Source: Rhizobium sp. 007 (lineage in GTDB: Bacteria > Pseudomonadota > Alphaproteobacteria > Rhizobiales > Rhizobiaceae). Taken from it: a stretch of DNA of 64,000 nucleotides. How positions within the stretch are numbered: position 1 is the stretch's first letter; every line of letters begins with the position of its first letter. Below are positions 1 to 8,922 of this stretch, in pieces. A program made the translations under genes and the position numbers. The notes beneath the pieces are model-generated. The model had not been told where the DNA came from and did not search any database. It worked only from the letters and a program-made list of their open reading frames with translations. The stretch covers positions 2,356,001 to 2,420,000 of the forward strand of contig NZ_CP064187.1 of the NCBI RefSeq assembly GCF_015353075.1. The letters run 5' to 3'.

Positions 1-502
1 GATTGCCATGGCACTGCTCACCAAGCCGAAGCTCCTGATTGCCGACGAGCCCACCACCGCGCTCGATGTCACTATCCAGGCGCAGATCCTCGATCTCTTC
101 AACGATCTGACGGCCGAGATGAATACGGCGCTCGCGATGATCACCCACGATCTTGGCGTCGTTGCCGGCCTCGCCGATCGCGTCGCGGTCATGTATGCCG
201 GCCGCATCGTCGAGGAAGCGCCGGTCGATGAGCTCTTTGAAAATCCGGCACATCCCTATACGGCGGCGCTGCACGCAGCGATCCCGCGCCCGGACCAGGA
301 CGTCGACCAGCTCGTCGTCATTCCCGGGCGGCCGCCGAACCTGCAGCACCTGCCGAAGGGCTGCAACTTCTCGCCGCGCTGTCCCAAGGTAGAAGACGAT
401 TGCATCGATCGTCCGCCGCCGCTCGAAACGCTTTCACCACGCCATTGCGCAGCCTGCTTCCACCCCTTCCCGCGTATCGAGGAGCTTCTCAATCATGGCT
501 GA
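1..502 (+). CDS. oligopeptide/dipeptide ABC transporter ATP-binding protein, 3' part (DppD/OppD type)
   Basis: The reading frame is already open at the window edge (frame 2), so this is the C-terminal part of a longer ATPase; the ATG at 8 is an internal Met. The Walker B region [12 protein letters not shown] is followed by the D-loop, the switch His in MITHDLGV, and the C-terminal oligopeptide/dipeptide extension with its cysteine-rich stretch ([13 protein letters not shown]). That extension is typical of DppD/OppD, which energise uptake of peptides or related solutes through a pair of inner-membrane permeases. It overlaps the next ATPase gene by 8 bases, indicating one operon and translational coupling. 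The substrate cannot be told from the ATPases alone. Confidence 0.93.
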   Translation, partial: IAMALLTKPKLLIADEPTTALDVTIQAQILDLFNDLTAEMNTALAMITHDLGVVAGLADRVAVMYAGRIVEEAPVDELFENPAHPYTAALHAAIPRPDQDVDQLVVIPGRPPNLQHLPKGCNFSPRCPKVEDDCIDRPPPLETLSPRHCAACFHPFPRIEELLNHG

Positions 503-1478
503 ACGATCGCTGTTGAGGGTCGAGAACCTGACGACCCAGTTCGAACTGCCCTCCAAAGGTTTCTTCAAGCCGCCGGTGATGCTGACGGCCGTCAACAATG
601 TCAGCTTCGACTTGAAGGAGGGCCGCACGCTCGGCATCGTCGGCGAATCCGGCTGCGGAAAGTCCACGCTCGGCCGCTCCATCCTGCGGCTCCTACGCTC
701 GCAGGAGGGCCGCATCCTCTGGCAGGGCCGCAACCTGCTGGACCTGTCGGACGAGGAGATGCGCGCCGCGCGCCGCGACATGCAGATCATCTTCCAGGAT
801 CCGATCGCATCGCTCGACCCGCGCATGACGGTCGGCGACATCATCGCCGAGCCGCTGACCGTCTTCGAGCCGAAACTTTCCAAAGCGCAGCGCCTCGAAC
901 GTGTGCGCGAGATCATGAGTGCTGTCGGCCTCGTGCCGGAAATGATCAACCGCTACCCGCATGAGTTTTCCGGCGGTCAGGCACAGCGCATCGGCATTGC
1001 CCGCGCGGTCGTGACAAGACCGAAGCTCATCATCTGCGACGAGCCGGTATCGGCCCTCGACGTTTCGATCCAGGGGCAGGTCATCACGCTCCTGCGCAAG
1101 CTCCGGAAAGAGTTCGGCCTGACGCTGATCTTCATCAGCCACGACCTTTCCGTCGTGCGGCTGATCTCGGACGACGTGCTGGTGCTCTATCTCGGCAAGG
1201 TAGTGGAAGCCGGCGATTGCCAGACGGTCTTCGAACATCCTGCGCACCCTTATACGCAGGCACTGTTTTCGGCCGCACCCATCCCCGATCCGAAGCTTGC
1301 CCGCCAGCGCACACGCATCCGCCTTCTGGGCGATCCGCCCTCGCCGCTGAACCCGCCGAAGGGCTGCGTCTTCTCGCCCCGCTGCTGGAAGGCGACGGAT
1401 ATCTGCCGGACAAAAATGCCGCCGACCGAGCATGTGCGCCCGGGTCAAACGGCAGCCTGTTACCATATGGACCGGTAA
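495..1478 (+). CDS. oligopeptide/dipeptide ABC transporter ATP-binding protein (DppF/OppF type)
   Basis: A 327-residue ATPase, normal length for the DppF/OppF family. Walker [10 protein letters not shown] is at residues 50-58, the ABC signature FSGGQAQR near 157, Walker [11 protein letters not shown] near 178, and the switch His in FISHDLSVV. The oligo_HPY-type C-terminus carries [15 protein letters not shown]. It is the second ATPase of the importer and overlaps the preceding ATPase gene (ATG inside its last codons). It is the last gene of the operon and is followed by a strong hairpin at 1530-1564. Rhizobial genomes hold many such importers, so the substrate stays open. Confidence 0.95.
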   Translation: MAERSLLRVENLTTQFELPSKGFFKPPVMLTAVNNVSFDLKEGRTLGIVGESGCGKSTLGRSILRLLRSQEGRILWQGRNLLDLSDEEMRAARRDMQIIFQDPIASLDPRMTVGDIIAEPLTVFEPKLSKAQRLERVREIMSAVGLVPEMINRYPHEFSGGQAQRIGIARAVVTRPKLIICDEPVSALDVSIQGQVITLLRKLRKEFGLTLIFISHDLSVVRLISDDVLVLYLGKVVEAGDCQTVFEHPAHPYTQALFSAAPIPDPKLARQRTRIRLLGDPPSPLNPPKGCVFSPRCWKATDICRTKMPPTEHVRPGQTAACYHMDR

Positions 1479-1529
1479 ATCGCGTCCGCTCTGGGTCAGC
1501 TCGCGCGCAACACGCGCGTTGCCCAGCGC

Positions 1530-1564
1530 CTGCCCCGGAGCGGAACAATCGCGCTCCGGGGCAG
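1530..1564 (+). terminator. hairpin downstream of the peptide ABC operon
   Basis: Arms CTGCCCCGGAGCG (1530-1542) and CGCTCCGGGGCAG (1552-1564) form a perfect 13-bp stem with a 9-base loop. It lies about 50 bases after the dppF-like stop and is followed by a short pyrimidine run (TTCTCCCTT). The T-tract is weak, so it may act as an mRNA 3' stabiliser as much as an intrinsic terminator. Confidence 0.6.
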
Positions 1565-1616
1565 TTCTCCCTTACACAAGCATGCGGGTCACAGCAGGGT
1601 TCCGAAGGAGGAGAAA

Positions 1617-1958
1617 TTGCTCAAGCTGATATCCAATGCCGGCCTTGTGCTGGCGCTCACACTCGGGGGCGCTGTCGCGCCCGCGTCCTTTGCTCAGGCT
1701 CAGGACGTCCAGTTCCGTATCGGCCCGGACGGTGTGCGTATCTACGAACGCGATCGCGATCGCTATGATCGTTATCGCGACGACGACCGCCGGGGCTGCA
1801 GCCCGCGCGAGGCACAAATCGCCGCTCGCGATTCCGGCCTTCGCCGGCCTGAGGTCGTCCGTGTGACGAGGCGCAGCGTCACGGTGCAAGGCTGGACCCG
1901 TTATGGCCCGGACCGCATCGTCTTCGCCAACCGCCGCGGCTGCCCGGAGATCGGATAG
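1617..1958 (+). CDS. small secreted hypothetical protein
   Basis: A 113-residue protein starting at TTG, with a good GGAGGAG ribosome site just upstream. An N-terminal signal peptide (Lys3, hydrophobic run to about residue 22, cleavage near AQAQ about residue 28) points to periplasmic export. The mature part is very rich in Arg, Asp and Tyr (ERDRDRYDRYRDDDRRG, about residues 43-59) and ends with a conserved-looking RRGCPEIG. Two Cys residues could form a disulfide. Similar Arg/Tyr-rich exported proteins of unknown function are common in rhizobia. No enzyme motif is visible. Confidence 0.75.
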   Translation: MLKLISNAGLVLALTLGGAVAPASFAQAQDVQFRIGPDGVRIYERDRDRYDRYRDDDRRGCSPREAQIAARDSGLRRPEVVRVTRRSVTVQGWTRYGPDRIVFANRRGCPEIG

Positions 1959-1981
1959 GCAAACGAACGATCTGCGACATG

Positions 1982-2009
1982 AGCCCGCCGTCACGCCGGC
2001 GGGCTTTTT
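1982..2009 (+). terminator. intrinsic terminator
   Basis: AGCCCGCCG (1982-1990) and CGGCGGGCT (1997-2005) form a 9-bp stem with a 6-base loop followed by a T run. It lies 24 bases after the stop of the small secreted protein gene. A classic Rho-independent terminator. Confidence 0.85.
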
Positions 2010-2123
2010 CACCAACTATACTGGGTCGGCGCCCCGTTCGGTGAGCCTGTAACGTCTTGACGATTGCCCTTCACTGGCCTCCGCTAAGAGGATTCTACCC
2101 AAACATGGTGGGGGATTCTTTTC

Positions 2124-2466
2124 ATGAAACACACGGGCCTAAACGCTGCCGCAGCTGCTGCAGCGCTGCTTTTTGCCACCGCCTTTCCGGCCCAGGCCGA
2201 AGATCTGACGTTCAAGCTCATCAACGGCACCCAGTCCCAGCTGACGCGTTTCTACACCTCTCCGACGGGCATCTGAAGAGTGGGAGGATGATGTCTTCGG
2301 CGAGCAGGTCCTGAAGCCGGGCGAAACGATCAGCATCACCATCGCCGATGGCCGCGATGTCTGCAAATACGACATGCGCTTCGAATTCGACGAGGCTTCC
2401 GACCTCGATTCGACCGAGCACACGCAGGATCTCTGCCAGCTCGGCAGCTACACGATCCACGAATAG
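2124..2466 (+). pseudogene. frameshifted small secreted protein
   Basis: ATG at 2124 opens a signal peptide (MKHTGLNAAAAAALLFATAF, cleavage near AQA-ED) and a short mature part ending at TGA 2274-2276 after TSPTGI. Removing one T at 2274 restores reading through IEEWEDDVFGEQVLKPGE and on to a stop at 2464-2466. The reconstructed product would be about 113 residues, with a C-terminal half of two Cys (DVCKYD, DLCQLG) and acidic composition. The continuity of both halves argues for one gene broken by a single-base insertion, or for a sequencing error at that spot. Function unknown; the class is a small exported rhizobial protein. Confidence 0.75.
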
Positions 2467-2606
2467 CAATCCGCCGTTAAACCTGCCTCGCAAACAGGGC
2501 GCGGCTGGCTTTTCCGGTAGCTGCCGTCCTACCGGCAAGGCCTGCGCTTGCCTCCAAACGTCTCTGCGCGTAATCAGCAGACGCGGAGAATTTTCGGGAG
2601 GCAGTT

Positions 2607-3518
2607 TTGAACGGACGGTTCTTATCGATCGGTGAGTGCATGGTGGAGCTTTCGCAGGCAGGCGGCGGCCTGCTGAGAAAGGGTTTCGCCGGCGATACGT
2701 TGAACACCGCCTGGTACGCTCGCGCCTGCATGCAGCCCGCCTGGAGCGTCGATTATTTCACCGCGCTTGGCGATGACGCCATGTCGGACGAGATGATCGC
2801 CTTCTTCGAAGAAGCAGGCATCGGCACGAAGCTCATCAGGCGCATCAAGGGCAAAGCGCCCGGCCTTTACATGATCAACCTCAGGAACGGCGAACGCACC
2901 TTCAGCTACTGGCGCGACAACTCCGCCGCCAGGCAGCTTGCCGCCGATCCCGACCGATTGCGCGAAGCGATCGAAGGCTCGGACGTCGTCTATTTTTCGG
3001 GCATCACGCTCGCCATTCTGCCGCGCGAAGACGCCGACACGCTGCTTGCCGAAACCCGCCGCGCCAAGGCCGCGGGAAAATTCGTGGTCTTCGATCCGAA
3101 CATCCGCCCGCGCCTGTGGGCGAGCTATGACGTCATGCATACGACGATCAGCGAAGGCGCCCGCTCCTCTTCCCTCGTCATGCCGAGCTTCGACGACGAG
3201 GCCTTGCATTTCGGCGACGACTCCATCGAAGCCACCATCCATCGCTACCGTGCCCTCGGCGCACCGAACGTGCTGATCAAGAACGGCGCCGACGGCGCGA
3301 CGCTGAACTTCGCCGGCCAGCAGAACTTCGTGCCGGCCGAAACGGTCAACGAGGTCGTCGATACCACCAGCGCCGGCGATAGCTTCAACGGCGCGTTCCT
3401 CGCCAAATATCTCGAGACGAAGGATGCGGTCGCCAGCGCCTGTTTCGCAGTGAAGGTTGCCGCGCGTGTCGTCAGCGAGCACGGTGCACTCGTGGCGAAG
3501 GATAAGCTCGGGCTCTGA
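2607..3518 (+). CDS. kdgK: 2-keto-3-deoxygluconate kinase (PfkB family)
   Basis: A 303-residue ribokinase/PfkB sugar kinase. The N-terminus MNGRFLSIGECMVELSQ and the second PfkB signature DTTSAGDSFNG, with catalytic Asp at about 258, are typical of KdgK. This enzyme phosphorylates 2-dehydro-3-deoxy-D-gluconate to KDPG and feeds the Entner-Doudoroff pathway from hexuronates. The start is TTG at 2607 behind GGGAGG; no better ATG gives the full N-terminal beta strand. It stands alone, so its inducer cannot be inferred from neighbours. Another PfkB sugar kinase specificity is possible. Confidence 0.85.
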   Translation: MNGRFLSIGECMVELSQAGGGLLRKGFAGDTLNTAWYARACMQPAWSVDYFTALGDDAMSDEMIAFFEEAGIGTKLIRRIKGKAPGLYMINLRNGERTFSYWRDNSAARQLAADPDRLREAIEGSDVVYFSGITLAILPREDADTLLAETRRAKAAGKFVVFDPNIRPRLWASYDVMHTTISEGARSSSLVMPSFDDEALHFGDDSIEATIHRYRALGAPNVLIKNGADGATLNFAGQQNFVPAETVNEVVDTTSAGDSFNGAFLAKYLETKDAVASACFAVKVAARVVSEHGALVAKDKLGL

Positions 3519-3653
3519 GCCTCGATCGGCAGCCTGTAATAAATCCATCACAGAAAAGCCTCAAAATAAGCACGCGGGAATCACGTTCCTTTCGCCCGCT
3601 TGGGGTTGTGCCGCTGCCGTCCGATATGGCGTGGCGTGGATGGAAAACGGGAC

Positions 3654-4832
3654 ATGCTGCAACATCCGTCGAATAACTATCGCGGCGAGAGCTGGGCCAA
3701 TACCGCGCCTGGAAGCTTGCCCGAGAGGCTGGTGATCGTCACCGACGCCTGGCATCCGCAGGTCAACGGCGTTGTCCGCTCGATCGAGAATACCAACCGC
3801 GAACTCGCGAAACTGGGGGTCGAAGTGTCCATGGTGACGCCCGAGCGCTTCAGTAGCTTCCCCTGCCCGACCTATCCGGAGATTCGCCTTTCGATCGCCA
3901 ATTACCGCCGGGTCGCCCGCGAGATCGAAAAGCACAAGCCGTCCTATGTGCATATCGCCACCGAAGGCCCGCTCGGGCTGACGGCGCGGCGCTGGTGCCT
4001 GAGGAACCGCATGCCGTTTTCCACCAGCTACCACACGCGCTTCCCGGAATATGTCTCGGCCCGTCTGCCCATCCCGAAGCGCTGGCTCTACGCCTTCGTG
4101 AAGTGGTTCCACAATTCCGGCGCCGGCTGCATGGTGGCAACGCCGAGCCTTGCCCGCGAGCTATCGGAAAAGGGCATCCGCAACCTGATGCCCTGGAGCC
4201 GCGGCATCGACGCCGCGCAGTTCCGCCCGATGGAACTGGAAGAAAAGCCTTTCGGCCTGCAGCGCCCCATCTACATGACGGTTGGACGGGTGGCGTTGGA
4301 AAAGAACCTGCCCGCCTTCCTCGATCTCGACCTGCCCGGCTCCAAAGTCGTGGTCGGCGACGGCCCTGCCCGCGCCGAGCTGGAAAAGCGCTATCCAGAC
4401 GTGCTCTTTACCGGCCTGAAATTCGGCGAGGAGCTTGCCAGGATCTATGCACAGGCCGATGTCTTCGTCTTCCCGTCGCTGACCGATACCTTCGGCAACA
4501 CGATCCTGGAAGCGCTCGCCTGCGGCGTTCCCGTTGCCGCTTTTCCCGTCACCGGCCCGCTCGACATCATCGGCGAGGATGGCGAGGTCGGCGCACTGGA
4601 CGCAGACCTGCAGGCGGCCTGCCTCGGCGCATTGTCCGCCTCACGCGAGAAGGCACGGGATCTTGCCCTGCAATATTCCTGGGAAGCGGCAACGCAGCAG
4701 TTCATCAACAATATCCGCGCCGCCAACGGCGTCATTACGCCGAAATGGAAGAAGGCCTGGCAATATGCCAAGACCTTGCCCAAAAGCAGAAAGGCCGGCG
4801 ATGCCGCCGGCCCGATGAAATCCGGAACCTGA
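3654..4832 (+). CDS. GT4-family glycosyltransferase
   Basis: About 392 residues from the ATG at 3654; the frame is open from 3600, but its first 18 codons look non-coding. The N-terminal VTDAWHPQVNGVVRSIENT is the acceptor-side motif of GT4 enzymes related to GDP-mannose-dependent mannosyltransferases and SQDG synthase. The nucleotide-sugar half has VGRVALEKNLPAF, VVGDGPARAELE, then FVFPSLTDTFGN with the E-X7-E-like EALACGVPV. The predicted role is sugar transfer to a membrane lipid or polysaccharide on the cytosolic face. Sugar and acceptor are unknown. It converges on the esterase gene with 4 bases between the two stops. Confidence 0.8.
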   Translation: MLQHPSNNYRGESWANTAPGSLPERLVIVTDAWHPQVNGVVRSIENTNRELAKLGVEVSMVTPERFSSFPCPTYPEIRLSIANYRRVAREIEKHKPSYVHIATEGPLGLTARRWCLRNRMPFSTSYHTRFPEYVSARLPIPKRWLYAFVKWFHNSGAGCMVATPSLARELSEKGIRNLMPWSRGIDAAQFRPMELEEKPFGLQRPIYMTVGRVALEKNLPAFLDLDLPGSKVVVGDGPARAELEKRYPDVLFTGLKFGEELARIYAQADVFVFPSLTDTFGNTILEALACGVPVAAFPVTGPLDIIGEDGEVGALDADLQAACLGALSASREKARDLALQYSWEAATQQFINNIRAANGVITPKWKKAWQYAKTLPKSRKAGDAAGPMKSGT

Positions 4833-4836
4833 TTTT

Positions 4837-5850
4837 TTACTTGTGCAGGGCGCTGCGCAGCGTGTCGTTGGCAAGCGTGATGGCGCTGCGGACGGCCGGG
4901 GTTTCGCTGATGGCGTTCAAGAGCACGAAGTCGTGGATCGTGCCGTTATAGCGGACCGAGGTGACCTTCACGCCGGCCTGCGACAGCTTGCGGCCATAGG
5001 CCTCGCCTTCGTCGCGCAGCACGTCGTTCTCATCGGTGATGACGAGTGCCGGCGGCAGGCCGTTCAGCTGTTCCAGCGAAGCGTTGAGCGGCGTTGCCGT
5101 CGGCTCCTTACGCTTGGCTTCGTCCGGCAGATATGCGTTCCAGAACCACTTCATCGCTTCCTTCGTGAGCCACGGGCCGTTGGCGAATTGATTGTATGAG
5201 CGGGTCTCAAAGTTGGCGTCGGTGACCGGGTAGAACAGTACCTGCTGATTGATGGCTGGGCCGCCGCGCGCCTTGGCAAGCAGGGTGACGGCCGCTGTCA
5301 TGTTGCCGCCGACGCTGTCACCGGCAACGGCAAGGCGGCTCGCATCGACCTTGAACTCCTTGGCATGCTCTACGACATACTTCGTTGCGGCATAGGCCTG
5401 CTCGATGGCGATCGGATAGCGCGCCTCGGGTGAACGCTCGTAGTCGACGAAAACGACCGCAGCGTTGGCGCCATTGGCAATCTCACGGACGAGGCGGTCA
5501 TGCGTATCGGCATCGCCCAGCACCCAGCCGCCGCCGTGGAAATACATGACGACCGGCAGCGCAGCCTTGGCATTTTCAGGGCGGACGATCCGGAGCTTGA
5601 TGCTGCCCGTCGGGCCGGCCTTGATCGTCTTGTTTTCTTGATGGACTGCGGGCTTCTTCACCTCGCCCTTCTGCGCGCCGACGAGAATATTGCGGGCCTC
5701 AGCCGGAGAGAAGGTGTAGATCGGCTTGCTGCCGGCAAGTGCATCGATCAATTTCTGCGTGGCCGGTTCCAGCACGGGATCGGCAGCGGCGCCAAGGGCG
5801 GAGGCGGCCAGGATCGTTGCTGCGGAAAGTGCGGTCTTGATGGTCGACAT
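4837..5850 (-). CDS. exported alpha/beta-hydrolase, HSL-type esterase
   Basis: A 337-residue protein with a Sec signal peptide (cleavage about residue 23, LGAAA-DP) and the alpha/beta-hydrolase-3 fold. It has the oxyanion motif HGGGW at 105-109, the nucleophile elbow GDSVGG with Ser179, Asp276 (in ENDVLRDEG) and His306 (IHDF). This is the full catalytic triad of the hormone-sensitive-lipase (bacterial acetyl-esterase) family. Location is predicted periplasmic, which is less usual than the cytosolic Aes-type members. It is transcribed divergently from the OhrR-like gene at 6009, and the shared spacer has matching palindromes, so it is a likely target of that regulator. Confidence 0.87.
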   Translation of the reverse strand: MSTIKTALSAATILAASALGAAADPVLEPATQKLIDALAGSKPIYTFSPAEARNILVGAQKGEVKKPAVHQENKTIKAGPTGSIKLRIVRPENAKAALPVVMYFHGGGWVLGDADTHDRLVREIANGANAAVVFVDYERSPEARYPIAIEQAYAATKYVVEHAKEFKVDASRLAVAGDSVGGNMTAAVTLLAKARGGPAINQQVLFYPVTDANFETRSYNQFANGPWLTKEAMKWFWNAYLPDEAKRKEPTATPLNASLEQLNGLPPALVITDENDVLRDEGEAYGRKLSQAGVKVTSVRYNGTIHDFVLLNAISETPAVRSAITLANDTLRSALHK

Positions 5851-5894
5851 CGTCTTGTCCTCTCAGTTTGCTGTTCGTTGCGAACGGCCTTTGT

Positions 5895-5979
5895 ATCGCG
5901 CACGATTGTTTATTGCACAATTAAGAATGACGCATAGCTGCCATGCTCTAAAATCGCTTGCTATTATTTATCGCGCGAT
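5895..5979. promoter_or_regulatory. divergent promoter with two candidate OhrR/MarR operators
   Basis: The esterase-ohrR-like spacer carries ATCGCGCACGAT (5895-5906) near the esterase and the perfect palindrome ATCGCGCGAT (5970-5979) near the regulator gene, each beside AT-rich sequence. Similar TCGCGCGA-centred sites in AT-rich flanks fit what is generally seen for alphaproteobacterial OhrR operators. Binding is inferred, not shown. Confidence 0.5.
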
Positions 5980-6008
5980 TTAAATTGATGTGTTTCCGGA
6001 GAAATGCC

Positions 6009-6449
6009 ATGCAGGAGCAACCAAAACTCGACAATTTCATCTGCTTCGCGATGTATACGGCAAGCCACGCGATGAACCGCGTCTACAAGCCGTTGCTCGA
6101 CGCGCTCGGCCTCACCTATCCGCAATATCTGGTGATGGTCTCGCTCTGGCAGGAAGACGACCAGACCGTCGGCGGCCTTGGCGAAAAGCTCTTCCTGGAA
6201 TCGAGCACGCTTACCCCTTTGCTGAAGCGCCTCGAAGCCGCCGGTTATATCCGCCGCGAGCGCAGTAAGGAAGACGAACGCGTCGTCGTCATCCGCCTGA
6301 GCGGCGAAGGCATCGGACTGCAAGAAAAGGCCTGCGCGATACCCAATTGCATCGCCGGCGCTACCGGCCGGGACGCCGCCGGCCTCGCGCGCCTGCAGGC
6401 CGAGATCGTGGCGTTACGCGAGGCGTTGAATAGGAGTGTGGCGGCCTGA
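6009..6449 (+). CDS. MarR-family organic-peroxide sensor, OhrR-like
   Basis: A 146-residue winged-helix regulator starting at ATG 6009 with CGGAGAA upstream; the frame is open to 5958, but upstream codons show no conservation. The sequence [18 protein letters not shown], then [16 protein letters not shown], matches OhrR, and Cys12 sits where OhrR has its peroxide-reactive cysteine. The wing [18 protein letters not shown] is typical. OhrR proteins repress until that Cys is oxidised by organic hydroperoxides. The usual partner ohr is absent; the divergent neighbour is an exported esterase. The C-terminal third is somewhat divergent ([14 protein letters not shown]) but keeps the dimerisation helix. 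Confidence 0.83.
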   Translation: MQEQPKLDNFICFAMYTASHAMNRVYKPLLDALGLTYPQYLVMVSLWQEDDQTVGGLGEKLFLESSTLTPLLKRLEAAGYIRRERSKEDERVVVIRLSGEGIGLQEKACAIPNCIAGATGRDAAGLARLQAEIVALREALNRSVAA

Positions 6450-6946
6450 GAAGGGCGAGTGTTAGCTTTGAGTGACAGCCACCGACTTCGCCTTCCGGCT
6501 TAAACGGCCATACCAAAAACGTCGACGACTCTCTCAGAACCAGACATCAGCGACGGTGCGCAACGCCATAGCGGCGGCAGACGGCGCAATCGCAAATCGT
6601 GGCACCGATATCTGTGCTCGAAACTTTGAGCGCGCAGCGCCCCAATGACAGGAGCCACGCGTAATCTGAGGTGCCATGTGTGTCGGCAGTCGGCAGTGCC
6701 ATGGTTGCCCTTTCACTTTTGTTCGTCCCAGCATGTTTTGCAGAGCAAAAAACGATGACTTTACCGGTCGGTGGATCATGATCGCCTGCCCAGCAAATCA
6801 GGCCCCGGCCCAAAAACGCTGCCGATGACGCAAAAAGCCGCCTCGATGAGCATCGTGATTGGACTTCCGCGCCCGCTGGAGTCAATCTTATTTCAGGGCA
6901 AAAGTGTAAGGGGGCGGAGCAGCCATCGTCTGAATCGGAGGCTAAA
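6450..6946. other. intergenic stretch without a supported gene
   Basis: About 500 bases between the OhrR-like gene and the next small gene. Reverse-strand reading frames occur (for example 6547-6885) but lack a ribosome site, recognisable motifs or normal rhizobial codon bias. Only the ribosome site CGGAGG just before 6947 is clearly functional. I see no RNA gene or repeat here. Confidence 0.5.
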
Positions 6947-7384
6947 ATGAAACATCAAGCACTTGACCAACTGCGGACCGTCGCAAACGTCAACCCGGAT
7001 CAGCCGCGCCGGCCGATGTCGCGCAGCGAGCGCCTGCAGCGCTGGGCAGAGATCCTCGAGCAGTTCCCGAACCGGCATCTCTCGACACTGCACCAGACAG
7101 AATATCAGCCGGAAGCAGGGCGCGACATCATGCGCGCCGACAATTCGCCGATCTCCGTCGCGTTCAAGGATCCTGTGCTGCGTGCAGCCGGGATGGAAAA
7201 CGACACCTATGGCGAAGCAAAGCGGTTTTTCGAGTTGACCGACAGGGAGTTGCATAAGGTCATCTGCTACTGCCACTTCGGCGCTACGGTAAACGCTGCA
7301 ACCGCTGCCCGGCAAATCCGCTCTTTCTACGCTGAAGGAAAGCGCGGCATGCTCCATCGGCTGCGCGCGGCGTTCCTCGACTAG
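6947..7384 (+). CDS. conserved hypothetical protein, rhizobial type
   Basis: A 145-residue cytosolic protein starting at ATG behind CGGAGG. It has no signal peptide or membrane segment. The N-terminal PRRPMSRSERLQRWAEIL and the C-terminal AKRFFELTDRELHKVICYC and RQIRSFYAEGKRGML look like helical, charged modules. I recognise the type as a small protein found in rhizobia but cannot assign a function. The only Cys residues are in ICYCHFG. The gene is followed by a clear terminator at 7411-7443, so it is probably monocistronic. Confidence 0.75.
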   Translation: MKHQALDQLRTVANVNPDQPRRPMSRSERLQRWAEILEQFPNRHLSTLHQTEYQPEAGRDIMRADNSPISVAFKDPVLRAAGMENDTYGEAKRFFELTDRELHKVICYCHFGATVNAATAARQIRSFYAEGKRGMLHRLRAAFLD

Positions 7385-7410
7385 GAGCGCCAAGGTTCCG
7401 TAGGGTCATT

Positions 7411-7443
7411 GCTGGAGCGGCCCGGTCGGCAGCTCCAGCTTTT
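7411..7443 (+). terminator. intrinsic terminator
   Basis: GCTGGAGC (7411-7418) pairs with GCTCCAGC (7432-7439) around a 13-base loop, followed by TTTT. It lies 27 bases after the hypothetical gene's stop and could also serve the convergent der gene. Confidence 0.7.
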
Positions 7444-7488
7444 CCGCGCGCCGTGCGGCGCGCATTTCCGAACAGGAGCGAAAGGCGG

Positions 7489-8907
7489 CTATCGCTTCTT
7501 CTTCGACTCGTACGGATTGTCCGGCGAGCGGTAATGGATGCGGATCGGCACGCTCGGCATGTCAAAATCCTCGCGCAAACCATTGATGAGATAGCGCGTA
7601 TAGGATTCCGGCAGCGCATCGGAACGCGTGCAGGAAATCATGAAGGCCGGCGGGCGGGCCTTTACCTGCGTCATGTATTTCAGCTTGATGCGGCGGCCGG
7701 AAACGGCCGGCGGCGGGTGCTGCACCTGCTGCTGCTCCAGCCAGCGGTTGAGCCGCGCCGTCGAAATGCGCTTGTTCCACACCTTGTCGGTATCGATGAT
7801 CGACTGCATGAGCTTGTCGAGCCCGCGGCCGGTCTGGCCGGAAATCGGAACGGCGCGGATGCCGCGTGCCTGCGGCAGCAGGCGATCGGTCTTTTCGCGC
7901 AGGTCGGCGAGGACCGCTTGCGGATCCTCGATCATGTCCCACTTGTTGAAGGCGAGAACGGCCGCACGGCCTTCGCGCAGTACCAGGTCGACGATGTGCA
8001 GATCCTGTTTCTCGAAGGGGATCGTCGCGTCGAAGACGACGACAACAAGTTCGGCAAAACGGATCGCGCGCAGCGCATCGGCAACTGAAAGCTTCTCCAG
8101 CTTTTCGATCACCCTCGCCTTGCGGCGCATGCCGGCGGTGTCGAACATCTTGATCGTGCGGCCGCGCCAATCCCACTCGACGGAGATGGAATCGCGCGTG
8201 ATGCCAGCTTCCGGCCCGGTCAGCAGCCGGTCTTCGCCGAGGAAGCGGTTGATGAGCGTCGACTTGCCGGCATTCGGCCGCCCGACGATTGCAACGCGTA
8301 GCGGCTTGGTATCGTCGTAGGCGGGCTCTTCGTCCTCTTCCCCCTCCACTTCGGACCGCGCAACGTCCACGTCGGTAACGGCGACGTCTTCCTTAGACGG
8401 ATAGGCGCGCTCCTTGCCGAGCGCGGCGACGATCGCGTCGCGCAGGTCGAGCATGCCCTGCCCGTGTTCGGCCGAGATCGGCGTCGGTTCGCCGAGACCG
8501 AGCGTGTAGGCGTCGTAAAAACCGCTGTCGGAGCCCTTCGCTTCGGCCTTGTTGGCAACAAGCACCACCGGCTTGCCGCGACGGCGCAGCATTTCGGCCA
8601 AGGCGGTATCGACCGGCGTCAGACCGGTCTTGGCATCGACGACGAACAGCGATAGATCGGCCTCGTCGATTGCCGCTTCCGTCTGGGCGCGCATACGGCC
8701 CAGCAGGCTTTCGGCATCGGCCTCTTCGAGACCGGCGGTGTCGACGATCGTGAACTTAAGGTCGATCAGCCGCGCATCTCCCGGCCGGCGGTCGCGGGTA
8801 ACGCCCGGCGTATCGTCGACGAGCGCCAGCTTCTTCCCAACCAGGCGGTTGAAAAGCGTCGACTTGCCGACATTCGGGCGACCGACGATCGCGACCGTAA
8901 AGCTCAT
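7489..8907 (-). CDS. der: ribosome-associated GTPase Der (EngA)
   Basis: A 472-residue protein with two tandem GTPase domains, the hallmark of Der/EngA. G1 motifs are GRPNVGKS (9-16) and GRPNAGKS (209-216); DTAG and NK.D-type motifs occur in both halves (VANKAEA, FNKWDM). The C-terminal KH-like domain follows (about 385-460, [14 protein letters not shown]). Der is needed for 50S ribosomal subunit assembly. An acidic linker (about 180-200) separates the GTPases, as usual in alphaproteobacteria. The gene for a YfgM-like TPR membrane protein lies just upstream in the same direction with a 15-base gap, a common pairing. Confidence 0.97.
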   Translation of the reverse strand: MSFTVAIVGRPNVGKSTLFNRLVGKKLALVDDTPGVTRDRRPGDARLIDLKFTIVDTAGLEEADAESLLGRMRAQTEAAIDEADLSLFVVDAKTGLTPVDTALAEMLRRRGKPVVLVANKAEAKGSDSGFYDAYTLGLGEPTPISAEHGQGMLDLRDAIVAALGKERAYPSKEDVAVTDVDVARSEVEGEEDEEPAYDDTKPLRVAIVGRPNAGKSTLINRFLGEDRLLTGPEAGITRDSISVEWDWRGRTIKMFDTAGMRRKARVIEKLEKLSVADALRAIRFAELVVVVFDATIPFEKQDLHIVDLVLREGRAAVLAFNKWDMIEDPQAVLADLREKTDRLLPQARGIRAVPISGQTGRGLDKLMQSIIDTDKVWNKRISTARLNRWLEQQQVQHPPPAVSGRRIKLKYMTQVKARPPAFMISCTRSDALPESYTRYLINGLREDFDMPSVPIRIHYRSPDNPYESKKKR

Positions 8908-8922
8908 TAGAGATCCTTAGAT

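Noticed and set aside
4793..4812. GGCCGGC/GCCGCCGGCC hairpin near the glycosyltransferase end as a terminator
   Set aside because: It is inside the coding region and about 20 bases before the T-run, so not a clear terminator.
6547..6885. Reverse-strand frame in the 6450-6946 spacer
   Set aside because: No ribosome site, no recognised motif, and poor codon-position bias.
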